A stretch of 64,000 nucleotides of DNA from Thermococcus sp. 21S9. GTDB taxonomy: Archaea > Methanobacteriota_B > Thermococci > Thermococcales > Thermococcaceae. The notes under the pieces are model-generated. The model saw nothing but the letters and a program-made list of their open reading frames with translations. It was not told the DNA's origin and did not search any database. Of this stretch, positions 57,469-64,000 are shown piece by piece; position 1 is the first letter of the stretch, and every line of letters starts with the position of its first letter. Both the position numbers and the translations under genes were made by a program. The stretch covers positions 806,001 to 870,000 of the forward strand of contig NZ_SNUS01000001.1 of the NCBI RefSeq assembly GCF_012027635.1, given 5' to 3'.

Positions 57469-58554
57469 ATGGTATGGGAGACCCCTTACTTCTCGTACGC
57501 CGTGAGGGAACTTCCGAAGGGCTGTCAGCTCTGCGTTAGAGGTGAGAAGCTCGTCCTCTTCACCACTGGGAAGTGCCCGAGGGATTGCTTCTACTGCCCG
57601 CTGAGCCCCTGGAGGAGGGAAGATGTCGTTTACGCCAACGAGAGACCCGTTAAGAGCGTTGATGACGTCATCGAGGAAGCGATGATTCAGGAGGCAAAAG
57701 GCGCGGGCGTCACCGGCGGGGACCCCCTCGCGAGGCTCGACAGAACGGTTCAATACATACGCGCCCTCAAGGAGAACTTTGGCGAGGACTTTCACGTTCA
57801 CCTCTACACGACAGGTGCTTTAGCGACCAAGAAGAACCTTGAGAAGCTCTACGATGCGGGCTTAGATGAGATACGCTTTCATCCGGACATCTTCAACCCG
57901 AACTCGAAGCTCTTCAAAGTAGAAATCGAGAACATAAAGAACGCCTTCGACTTTGACTGGGACGTCGGCGGGGAGATTCCCTCCGTCCCGGGTCAGTTCG
58001 AGAGAATGAAGTGGTACGCCGAATTCCTCGACAACCTCGGCGCGAAGTTCCTCAACGTGAACGAGCTGGAGTTCAGCGAGACGAACCTCAGAAACCTCCT
58101 CGACAGAGGTTACAGGCCAATAAGCGACGAGAGCTCGGCTATAAAGGGTTCGCTCGAACTTGGACTCAAACTCCTCGAGTGGGGTGAAGAAAATACTTCG
58201 CTGAGCTACCACCTCTGCACCGCGAAGCTCAAGGACGCCATCCAGCTCAGGAACCGGTTGCGGAGAATGGCGAGGAACGTTGCAAAGCCATACATGGAAA
58301 TCACCGAGGACGGAACGCTCCGCTTCGGAATTGCCGAATACGACGACCTCGACGAGCTTTACGAGTTCCTCGTCAGCGAGGCAGAGGTTCCGGAGGAGTG
58401 GCTCCACATCAACCGCGAGAGGGGCAGAATTGAGATGCCCGAGGAGGTGGCTTTAGAGCTGGCCGAGGCCATCGAAGGCGACGTGAGGTTCTTCATCGTG
58501 GAGGAGTACCCAACCTTCGACCGGATTGAGGTCGAGAGGATTCCGTTGCTCTGA
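57469..58554 (+). CDS. Radical SAM protein, unknown substrate
   Basis: This 361-residue enzyme has the [4Fe-4S] motif CPRDCFYC near residue 35, preceded by [13 protein letters not shown], an extra CxxC pair. [11 protein letters not shown] segment corresponds to the SAM-contact GGEP motif. A C-terminal domain of about 120 residues has no obvious metal site. The conserved tail [17 protein letters not shown] marks an archaeal family whose reaction I do not know. ATG 57469 lies about 35 nt after the TATA-like element and behind GCGAGGG; the TTG at 57457 is less likely. Confidence 0.8.
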   Translation: MVWETPYFSYAVRELPKGCQLCVRGEKLVLFTTGKCPRDCFYCPLSPWRREDVVYANERPVKSVDDVIEEAMIQEAKGAGVTGGDPLARLDRTVQYIRALKENFGEDFHVHLYTTGALATKKNLEKLYDAGLDEIRFHPDIFNPNSKLFKVEIENIKNAFDFDWDVGGEIPSVPGQFERMKWYAEFLDNLGAKFLNVNELEFSETNLRNLLDRGYRPISDESSAIKGSLELGLKLLEWGEENTSLSYHLCTAKLKDAIQLRNRLRRMARNVAKPYMEITEDGTLRFGIAEYDDLDELYEFLVSEAEVPEEWLHINRERGRIEMPEEVALELAEAIEGDVRFFIVEEYPTFDRIEVERIPLL

Positions 58555-58584
58555 ATTTCTCCTTCGTTACTCTTTTGAGTTGTT

Positions 58585-58618
58585 ACTTATGGGGGCGTAA
58601 GTGACTTACGGGGGCATA
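58585..58618. promoter_or_regulatory. Direct repeats with central palindrome
   Basis: acttatgggggcgta (58585-58599) and acttacgggggcata (58604-58618) are near-identical copies spaced 19 nt apart. Their junction GTAAGT-G-ACTTAC (58596-58608) is a perfect inverted repeat. The element sits about 20-50 nt upstream of a TATA-like gttattta, so it may bind an activator or repressor. Confidence 0.4.
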
Positions 58619-58668
58619 GGTTGTAAGGGCTTCGAAAAGGTTATTTACCCCCGGGAATATTAACGGCC

Positions 58669-59448
58669 ATGCGGGTCTTTGTTAGAGACTACCTCCTCCC
58701 ATGGGCGTTCATCGTCGTCTTTTGGGTTGCCCTCTGGCTTATCATTCCCCCACTGAGGGAAGGCCTAAACGCCGTGAACCTCTTCGCGGTTTTCCTCCTT
58801 CTCATTCCCTTCCTCCTCGTGGCGCTTCACTTCGTCGGTAAGGCACTCGAACGCTACGGCTACTCGCGTGAAGACATCAGAAGATTGCCCGAGATAATCG
58901 AGAAAACCCACGGCAGGCTCTACCTTCCGAAGGAGGTTTTCAATATCGTCGGCGACGCCCTTATATTCTGGGGTATCTTTTCCTGGGCCCTTCTGGCGAC
59001 TGGAGACCCGATAATGGGACTTCTCAGCGGAATAGCGATGTTTGCTGTAATCTTCGCCTTCTTCGTTTTTCTCATCTCGATGTTTATCTGGGTTATTATC
59101 TTCCCCTACTCCCTTTACAGGCTCTTTACCGGGAGGGAACCGGACAGGGGATTTTTGATTGAGATTCCCATAAAGCAGAACCTCATCTACACGGCAATCC
59201 TCGTCGCTGTCAGGCTCATAGCGCTCCATTCAAACTATCCGGCGGGTGATGATTTCATTGGGAAGATGATTGCCTTTGGAAGAAAAACGGAGCTGGTAAG
59301 CTTGCTCCTTGAGCTTTCAGGCCTAAACTTTCTGTTCAGTATAACCGGCCTCTATCTTCCGAGGAAATCTCGGAAACTGACCGCTCTGGCGCTGACAGTC
59401 ATCGTGGTCCTTCAGCTTTGGATTGCATGGAGAATTGTTTTCGGTTAG
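58669..59448 (+). CDS. Integral membrane protein, unknown function
   Basis: This 259-residue protein has about seven hydrophobic segments, at roughly residues 9-28, 36-56, 85-105, 112-148 (two helices), 178-195 and 237-257. A hydrophilic section between residues 58 and 85 contains REDIRRLPEIIEKTHG. I do not recognise the family. A TATA-like gttatttacc about 28 nt upstream makes the ATG at 58669 leaderless. The repeats at 58585-58618 suggest regulated expression. It converges on ileS with 37 nt between the stops. Confidence 0.65.
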   Translation: MRVFVRDYLLPWAFIVVFWVALWLIIPPLREGLNAVNLFAVFLLLIPFLLVALHFVGKALERYGYSREDIRRLPEIIEKTHGRLYLPKEVFNIVGDALIFWGIFSWALLATGDPIMGLLSGIAMFAVIFAFFVFLISMFIWVIIFPYSLYRLFTGREPDRGFLIEIPIKQNLIYTAILVAVRLIALHSNYPAGDDFIGKMIAFGRKTELVSLLLELSGLNFLFSITGLYLPRKSRKLTALALTVIVVLQLWIAWRIVFG

Positions 59449-59485
59449 ACTTGAAAAAAGAGTTTGGAAAAAAAGGTAAACTTTC

Positions 59486-62400
59486 TCACTCCACCTTCTC
59501 AATCCCTATCTTCGCCTGAACCTCTGACCACTCGACGACGTAGCCCTTCGCCTCGCCGAAGACCACCTCGGTCGCCCTGGTTTCCTTCTTTATGTAGTCG
59601 AGGTTCTCTTCGAGCAGTTCGCGGTTCTCGTCGGTGGTCTCTATGGTGACGACGATTCTGTCGTTCACGTCGAGGTCAAGGCGCTTGCGCATCTCCTGTA
59701 TCCTCCTGACGAACTCCCTGGCGAGGCCCTCGGCGAGGAGCTCTCTGGTGAGGGTCTTGTCCACGAAAACCCTTCCTCCCTCGAACTCTTCGCTGACAAA
59801 GAAGTCAGGCAGTTTCTCCTCGATGGTCAGGTGCTCCCTCGTGAGGTGGAAGGTCTTGCCATCGATTTCCACGTCCATCTCGCCGGCCTCGTAGAGCTCC
59901 CTTCCGTGCTCGTTTATCCAGGCTATCACGAGCTTTGCGTCGCCCTTGAACTCCGGGCCAACTTTCGCGAAGTTGGGCTTGATGACGAGCTCGCGCTCGA
60001 CCTTCCCGACGACCACTTCTTTGGCGTTGAGCTGGTCGCGCAGGATTCTGTTAAGCCTCTCAACGGCTTTCTTTACCGTCTCGTCCTCGGTCTCGACGAT
60101 TATCCTCCTGACCGGGTAGCGGAGCTTTATCCTGGCCCTCTGCCTCGCTGAGGAGCCGGCCTCGACTATCTTCCTAACAGCCTCCATCTCGCGCTCGAGC
60201 TCCTCGTCTATGGCATTCTCGTCGGGCTTCGGCCAGTCGAGCATGTGGACGCTCTCCACGCCGAGGAACGGCCTGAGCATGTTCTGGTATATCTCCTCGG
60301 CTATGTACGGGGTAAACGGGGCCATTAACCTGAGAAGGACGTCGAAGACCTTCCAGACGGTGTAGTACGAGGCCAGCTTGTCCGGGTCGTCGCCTTCAAC
60401 CCACATGCGCTTCCTGATTAGGCGAACGTACCACCTGCTCAGGTCCTCGACGACGAAGTTGTATATCGCTCTCGTCGCTTTCGTCAGCCTGAAGGTCTCT
60501 ATTCCCTCCTCCACGTCCTTTATGAGCCCGTTCACCCTGCTGAGTATCCACCTGTCCTCTTCGCGGAACGGAAGCTCCTCGGGCTTGAGCTTCGTCGGGT
60601 CGAAGTTGTCAAGGCTCATGTAGGTGGCGCTGAGCACGTAAACGTTCCAGAGTATGTTGAGCATCCTCTTGACCTGAGCCAGGCCCTTCCAGCTGAAGCG
60701 GAGGTTCTCCCAGGGGTTGGTGGCCCAGAGCATGTAGAACCTGAAGGGGTCTCTGCCTTCCCTCTGGACGACTTCCTCGGGCCTTATGATGTTGCCGAGG
60801 CTCTTGCTCATCTTGTCGCCCTTCTCATCCAAAACGTAGCCGTGCATGGCCACCTTTCTGTAGGGGACGGTGTCGAAGGCTATAACGCTGGCGGCCTGCT
60901 GGGAGTAGAACCACTTCGTAACCTGGTCTTCGCCCTCGACTATGAAGTCAGCCGGCCAGAGCTTCTCGAAGAGCTCCTTGTTGCGCGGGTAATCAAGGGA
61001 AGCCCAGCTCGCTATTCCGCTGTCAAACCAGACGTCAACGACGTCCTTGACACGGCGCATCTCCTTGCCGTTGACCTTTATGATGAAGGCATCGACGTAG
61101 GGCCTGTGCAAATCTTCTGGGCCAAGCTTCTCCTCTATGACTTTGAGCTTCTCCTCGTAGTTTTCCGGAAGCTCTATTCTCTCGCCGTTAACCTCTATCG
61201 CAACGGCGAGCTTGACAAGCTCCTCAAAGCTTCCAACGACGTATATCTCGCTGTCCTCGCTCTGCCATATCGGGAGCGGTATTCCCCAGTAGCGCTGTCT
61301 GCTTATGACCCAGTCGCCCGAGTTCATAACGCCGTTGTCGTAGCGCACCTTCACCCAGTCTGGATACCAGGTGACCTTCTCGTCGTTCTCCTTGATTATC
61401 TTGTCCTTCACCTTGCTGACCTTGAGGAACCACTGGTCTGTGGCGCGGAATATGAGTGGGGTCTTACAGCGCCAGCAGTGCGGATACTTGTGCTCTATTG
61501 TTCCGGCCTTCACGAGGTAGCCCTTCTCCTTGAGGTGCTCTATTATCTCTGGGTCAGCGTCCTTTACATAGACGCCCTTCCACCTGCCCTCGGTGTAGCG
61601 ACCCTGGTCGTCCACCGGGCTGTAAACGGGCAGACCGTACTTCTGCCCGACCTCGAAGTCCTCCTCACCGTGGCCCGGCGCGGTGTGAACCAGTCCGGTA
61701 CCGTCCTCAAGCGTGACGTGCTCGCCGAGGATTACGCGGTGAGCCCACTCGTACCTCTCGCGGAACTCCTTTTGCCTCGGATACTCGTCCATGAGGACGT
61801 GAACGTATCTTACTCCCTCAAGCTCCTCGCCCTTGAACTCCTCGACTACCTCGCCCTTGACCCCGACCTCGCTCAGAACGCGCTCGACGAGGGCCTTCGC
61901 GATTATCCAGTACTCCTCGCCGTTCTCTGTCTCGACCCTGACCTTCGCGTAGTCGTACTCGGGGTGAACGGTAACGGCTAAGTTGGCGGGAAGCGTCCAG
62001 GGCGTTGTCGTCCAGATGAGGAGGTACTCGTTCTCCTTACCCTCGACCGGGAACTTGACGTAGATGCTCGGGTCCTTCCTGACCTTGTACTCACCGCGAA
62101 CCTCGTGCTCGGCCAGAGCGGTCTCACAGCGCGGGCACCAGTGGAGAACGCGCTTGTCCTTCTCCAAAAGCCCCTTCTCCCAGGCTTTCTTGAGGGTAAA
62201 CCAGCCCGATTCGATGTACTCGTTCTTTATCGTCATGTAGGGGTTGTCCCAGTCCATCCAGATTCCGAGCATCTTGAACTGTTCGGTCATGACCTTGAGG
62301 TTGTTGAGGGCGAACTCCTTACACTTCTTGATGAAGTTGTCAACGCCTATCTCGGTCTCGATGTCCTTCTTGGTTTTGAGCCCGAGGGCCTGCTCGACCT

Positions 62401-62686
62401 TGACCTCTATCGGCAGGCCGTGCATGTCGAAGCCCGGCTGTCTGCGAACGTTGTAGCCCTGCATAGTCCTAAAACGGATTATCATGTCCTTGATTATCTT
62501 GTTCCAGGCCGTTCCAAGGTGTATCGCACCGCTCACGTACGGCGGTCCGTCGAGGAAGTAGTACTTCGGGCCGTTTGCCCTGCTGGCCTTGACCTTCTCG
62601 TAGGTGTCGTTCTCCTTCCAAAAGGCCTCTATCTTCTCCTCCAGCTTGCCTGGGTTGTATTCCCTAAACTCCGGCTCCTTAATCAT
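59486..62686 (-). CDS. ileS: Isoleucyl-tRNA synthetase
   Basis: This 1066-residue class I synthetase has its HIGH-type motif as HLGT in YVSGAIHLGTAWN (about residue 57). The CP1 editing domain spans about 190-395, with WTTTPWTLPANLAV and DGTGLVHTAPGHGEEDF, and removes mischarged Val-tRNA(Ile). KMSKS lies in KGDKMSKSLGN near 610. Zinc-binding Cys pairs include HWCPRCETAL and HCWRCKTPL. Length and layout are archaeal/eukaryotic type. ATG follows GGAGGGTTCTGGG. Confidence 0.98.
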   Translation of the reverse strand: MIKEPEFREYNPGKLEEKIEAFWKENDTYEKVKASRANGPKYYFLDGPPYVSGAIHLGTAWNKIIKDMIIRFRTMQGYNVRRQPGFDMHGLPIEVKVEQALGLKTKKDIETEIGVDNFIKKCKEFALNNLKVMTEQFKMLGIWMDWDNPYMTIKNEYIESGWFTLKKAWEKGLLEKDKRVLHWCPRCETALAEHEVRGEYKVRKDPSIYVKFPVEGKENEYLLIWTTTPWTLPANLAVTVHPEYDYAKVRVETENGEEYWIIAKALVERVLSEVGVKGEVVEEFKGEELEGVRYVHVLMDEYPRQKEFRERYEWAHRVILGEHVTLEDGTGLVHTAPGHGEEDFEVGQKYGLPVYSPVDDQGRYTEGRWKGVYVKDADPEIIEHLKEKGYLVKAGTIEHKYPHCWRCKTPLIFRATDQWFLKVSKVKDKIIKENDEKVTWYPDWVKVRYDNGVMNSGDWVISRQRYWGIPLPIWQSEDSEIYVVGSFEELVKLAVAIEVNGERIELPENYEEKLKVIEEKLGPEDLHRPYVDAFIIKVNGKEMRRVKDVVDVWFDSGIASWASLDYPRNKELFEKLWPADFIVEGEDQVTKWFYSQQAASVIAFDTVPYRKVAMHGYVLDEKGDKMSKSLGNIIRPEEVVQREGRDPFRFYMLWATNPWENLRFSWKGLAQVKRMLNILWNVYVLSATYMSLDNFDPTKLKPEELPFREEDRWILSRVNGLIKDVEEGIETFRLTKATRAIYNFVVEDLSRWYVRLIRKRMWVEGDDPDKLASYYTVWKVFDVLLRLMAPFTPYIAEEIYQNMLRPFLGVESVHMLDWPKPDENAIDEELEREMEAVRKIVEAGSSARQRARIKLRYPVRRIIVETEDETVKKAVERLNRILRDQLNAKEVVVGKVERELVIKPNFAKVGPEFKGDAKLVIAWINEHGRELYEAGEMDVEIDGKTFHLTREHLTIEEKLPDFFVSEEFEGGRVFVDKTLTRELLAEGLAREFVRRIQEMRKRLDLDVNDRIVVTIETTDENRELLEENLDYIKKETRATEVVFGEAKGYVVEWSEVQAKIGIEKVE

Positions 62687-62809
62687 CCCAGAACCCTCCA
62701 GAAGTGATAGTTAATGCTAACCCAGAAGAGGGCTCAAGCCTCGAAACGGGCGGAGCGAAGGATAAAACACTCCCCCCTCATGGGTATCGGGCCAGAATTG
62801 GGAAGTTAG

Positions 62810-62818
62810 CTTATAAGG
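62810..62818 (+). promoter_or_regulatory. TATA box of the yjjX-like gene
   Basis: The sequence gcttataag lies about 30-35 nt upstream of the ATG at 62847, which follows GGTGGTGGC. Confidence 0.5.
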
Positions 62819-62846
62819 TTTTCTGCCGAGTTTTTTCGGTGGTGGC

Positions 62847-63329
62847 ATGAGAATCGCGGTTGGCTCTACCAATCCGACGAAGGTTAAGGCCGTTGAGAGG
62901 GTTATGAGAAGGATTTACGGCGACGTTGATGTCATAGGGGTTGAGGTTGACAGTGGCGTCCCAGACCAGCCGATTGGAATCGGGGAGATAGCGAGGGGTG
63001 CTATAAACAGGGCGAAGAGGGCACTGGAGAAGACCAACGCCGACCTCGGCGTCGGAATAGAAGCGGGAATCTACCCCTTCCCCGGAACGCTGACCGGCTA
63101 CCTCGACGTCCAGGTCTGCGCGGTGGCGAGTCCCGATGGGCTGGTAACAATCGGCCACAGCCCCGGCTTCGAGTATCCACCAGTCGTCATAGAGAAAATC
63201 CTCAAGGAGGGCGTTGAGGCCGGTGTGGCGATGGGCGAGCTCGTCAAAGACCCCGAACTCAAGAGGAAGGTCGGTGCGATAGGCGTTCTGACTGACCTCC
63301 TCCCCTGCCAAGGCGAGGGTTCGGCTTAA
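62847..63329 (+). pseudogene. Inosine/xanthosine triphosphatase (YjjX/DUF84), C terminus replaced by insertion
   Basis: This family hydrolyses ITP and XTP to keep damaged purines out of nucleic acids. Residues 1-149 match it well: [32 protein letters not shown] and GAIGVLT. In E. coli YjjX and relatives GAIGVxT is followed by about 25-30 conserved residues, including a Thr-Arg and a Gln-Ala-Val-x-x-Ala-Leu helix. Here the frame continues for only 11 unrelated residues and stops at 63329 inside a hairpin at the end of the IS element. I infer that the IS inserted near 63293 and cut off the C terminus. The shortened protein may be inactive. Confidence 0.75.
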
Positions 63330-63460
63330 CCCCTCGCCAATGACGGGGAGGTTCGAGGGGTCCTCATCAGAGAACCCATTACAACGGGTTCTTCGAACCC
63401 CTCTGGCCGGGCCTTCGGCCAGTTACCCCTCCTCTGAGCGTAAAGACCGCTCAGATTCGG
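63290..63460 (-). ncRNA. Possible omega RNA (TnpB guide scaffold)
   Basis: In characterised elements the TnpB guide RNA covers the 3' end of tnpB and the right end. This region holds hairpins 63312-63338, 63372-63391, 63403-63422 and 63434-63454 (7-bp stem). The guide itself would be copied from the yjjX-like sequence just beyond 63293. This is inferred from the position and the hairpins only. Confidence 0.35.
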
Positions 63461-64000
63461 GGTTATGGTTTTGACAACCTTCTTCAAAATGTTAAACGCT
63501 CCAACTAAATCCGCGTTAAAGACGAGCCCCGTTGTGGGACACTTAAATAACCCACGAACAAAACGAGCCCCCTCGTGGGGCTTCCCGCAAACGAGGCAAA
63601 GCTTAGAAGTAAAAGCCTCATTCACGACTTCGACAGGGATACCATACTCTTCAGCAACTTCCGTTAAGCGTTTGATAACGTAATTAAACCGCCAGACGTG
63701 AGAGAGGAGAAAATTCTGCCTCTTGCCTTTATCGGAGTTTCGAGCTATGCCCTTTGGATAACCGACGATAATCTTAGAAACACCAAGCTCGTAGAGTTTC
63801 CTCACGGTTTGCCTTACCGCCGTGTTAATATAGTGTTTAGCCTGAAGTTTGGCCTTCTCATGCATTTTCTTGAGCTTCCTACTCGTTTTAGCCCCTGATT
63901 TATTGAGTTTGGATTGATACTCGGCAATCTTCTTCCTCCAGTAAAAGTCAATGCTCTTTAACGGTCTCCCATTCACGAGGAAGCTTTCTCCATTCTCCAC
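63294..64000 (-). mobile_element. IS200/IS605-type element, right-end portion
   Basis: The element begins near 63294, where the yjjX-like sequence loses similarity, and runs past the end of the window. The terminal hairpin GGCGAGGG (63312-63319) with CCCTCGCC (63331-63338) is of the type recognised at IS200/IS605 ends, which lack terminal inverted repeats. The only gene seen is tnpB. Whether a tnpA transposase or the left end follows cannot be seen. The exact boundary is inferred from protein similarity, not from a target-site signature. Confidence 0.7.
63326..64000 (-). CDS. tnpB: TnpB RNA-guided endonuclease, C-terminal part (gene continues beyond window)
   Basis: These 224 residues are the C-terminal portion of an IS605-type TnpB, an RNA-guided nuclease ancestral to Cas12. 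The RuvC-II glutamate lies in [13 protein letters not shown] and the RuvC-III aspartate in [11 protein letters not shown]. The first RuvC Asp is outside the window. The zinc finger reads CLVCG...KCPTTG: the fourth Cys is replaced, as I recall for several thermococcal copies. The tail [12 protein letters not shown] is typical of Thermococcales TnpB. The frame is open with no internal stop, so this part looks intact. The stop lies in the loop of the terminal hairpin. Confidence 0.88.
   Translation of the reverse strand: MENGESFLVNGRPLKSIDFYWRKKIAEYQSKLNKSGAKTSRKLKKMHEKAKLQAKHYINTAVRQTVRKLYELGVSKIIVGYPKGIARNSDKGKRQNFLLSHVWRFNYVIKRLTEVAEEYGIPVEVVNEAFTSKLCLVCGKPHEGARFVRGLFKCPTTGLVFNADLVGAFNILKKVVKTITPNLSGLYAQRRGNWPKARPEGFEEPVVMGSLMRTPRTSPSLARG

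Noticed and set aside
60842-61981. 379-residue open frame antisense to ileS
   Set aside because: Isoleucyl-tRNA synthetase on the other strand is unmistakable. Long antisense frames arise from the strong codon bias of this genome.
62700-62712. GTGATA half-site near the ileS start
   Set aside because: The matching TATCAC half of the TrmBL1 motif is missing.

Overview
This window is a stretch of a Thermococcales chromosome, most likely Thermococcus or a close relative. The evidence is the gene set (A-type ATPase operon, archaeal primase PriS/PriL, TrmB-family regulator, SecF-SecD, pyruvoyl AdoMet decarboxylase, archaeal RNase P RNA and Pop5), the T/A-rich TATA boxes about 25-30 nt upstream of many starts, the GGTGA/GGTGG ribosome binding sites, and a CGP-CTERM surface anchor. 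Coding density is very high. Most predicted starts were moved to the ATG, GTG or TTG that sits behind a ribosome binding site or TATA box.

Layout. 1-7 kb: small genes (YkgJ-type Cys cluster, membrane protein, PUA protein), a KaiC-like ATPase with its coiled-coil HTH partner, speH, then secF-secD-trkA. 7.1-15.8 kb: complete A1Ao ATPase operon H-I-K-E-C-F-A-B-D. 15.9-18.7 kb: a flavodiiron-like metalloprotein next to a soluble chemoreceptor, then an AlaX editing protein. 18.7-24.9 kb (minus strand): two oligopeptide-type permease pairs without ATPase or binding protein, flanking a PP-loop enzyme and a membrane protein. 24.9-27.8 kb (minus): pyrC, pyrK and a radical SAM protein. 28.1-35.4 kb: a complete oligopeptide ABC transporter (binding protein, two permeases, two ATPases), then a small membrane protein, nadE and an EamA transporter.

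37.5-45 kb: glnA, UPF0216, a surface protein, the RNase P RNA gene with a perfect 13-bp P1 helix, a second EamA transporter and priS-priL. 45-52 kb: a second KaiC-like ATPase, a secreted protein coupled to a TctA-like permease, an RlmI-like methyltransferase followed by a candidate C/D box guide RNA, an RlmF/METTL16-like methyltransferase and an M20 peptidase. 52-59.5 kb: metallo-beta-lactamase protein, phosphohexomutase, UPF0146, a TrmB-family regulator with glycogen synthase, RNase P protein Pop5, a radical SAM protein and a membrane protein. 59.5-64 kb: ileS, then a YjjX-type nucleotidase gene whose 3' end has been replaced by the right end of an IS200/IS605-type element carrying tnpB, which runs off the window.

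The observations I rate highest are the diiron protein/soluble chemoreceptor pair (candidate oxygen or redox taxis module), the tnpB insertion into the yjjX-like gene, the C/D RNA with matched C and D box variants, and the secreted protein/TctA permease pair. I saw no CRISPR array, tRNA, rRNA, intein or prophage.
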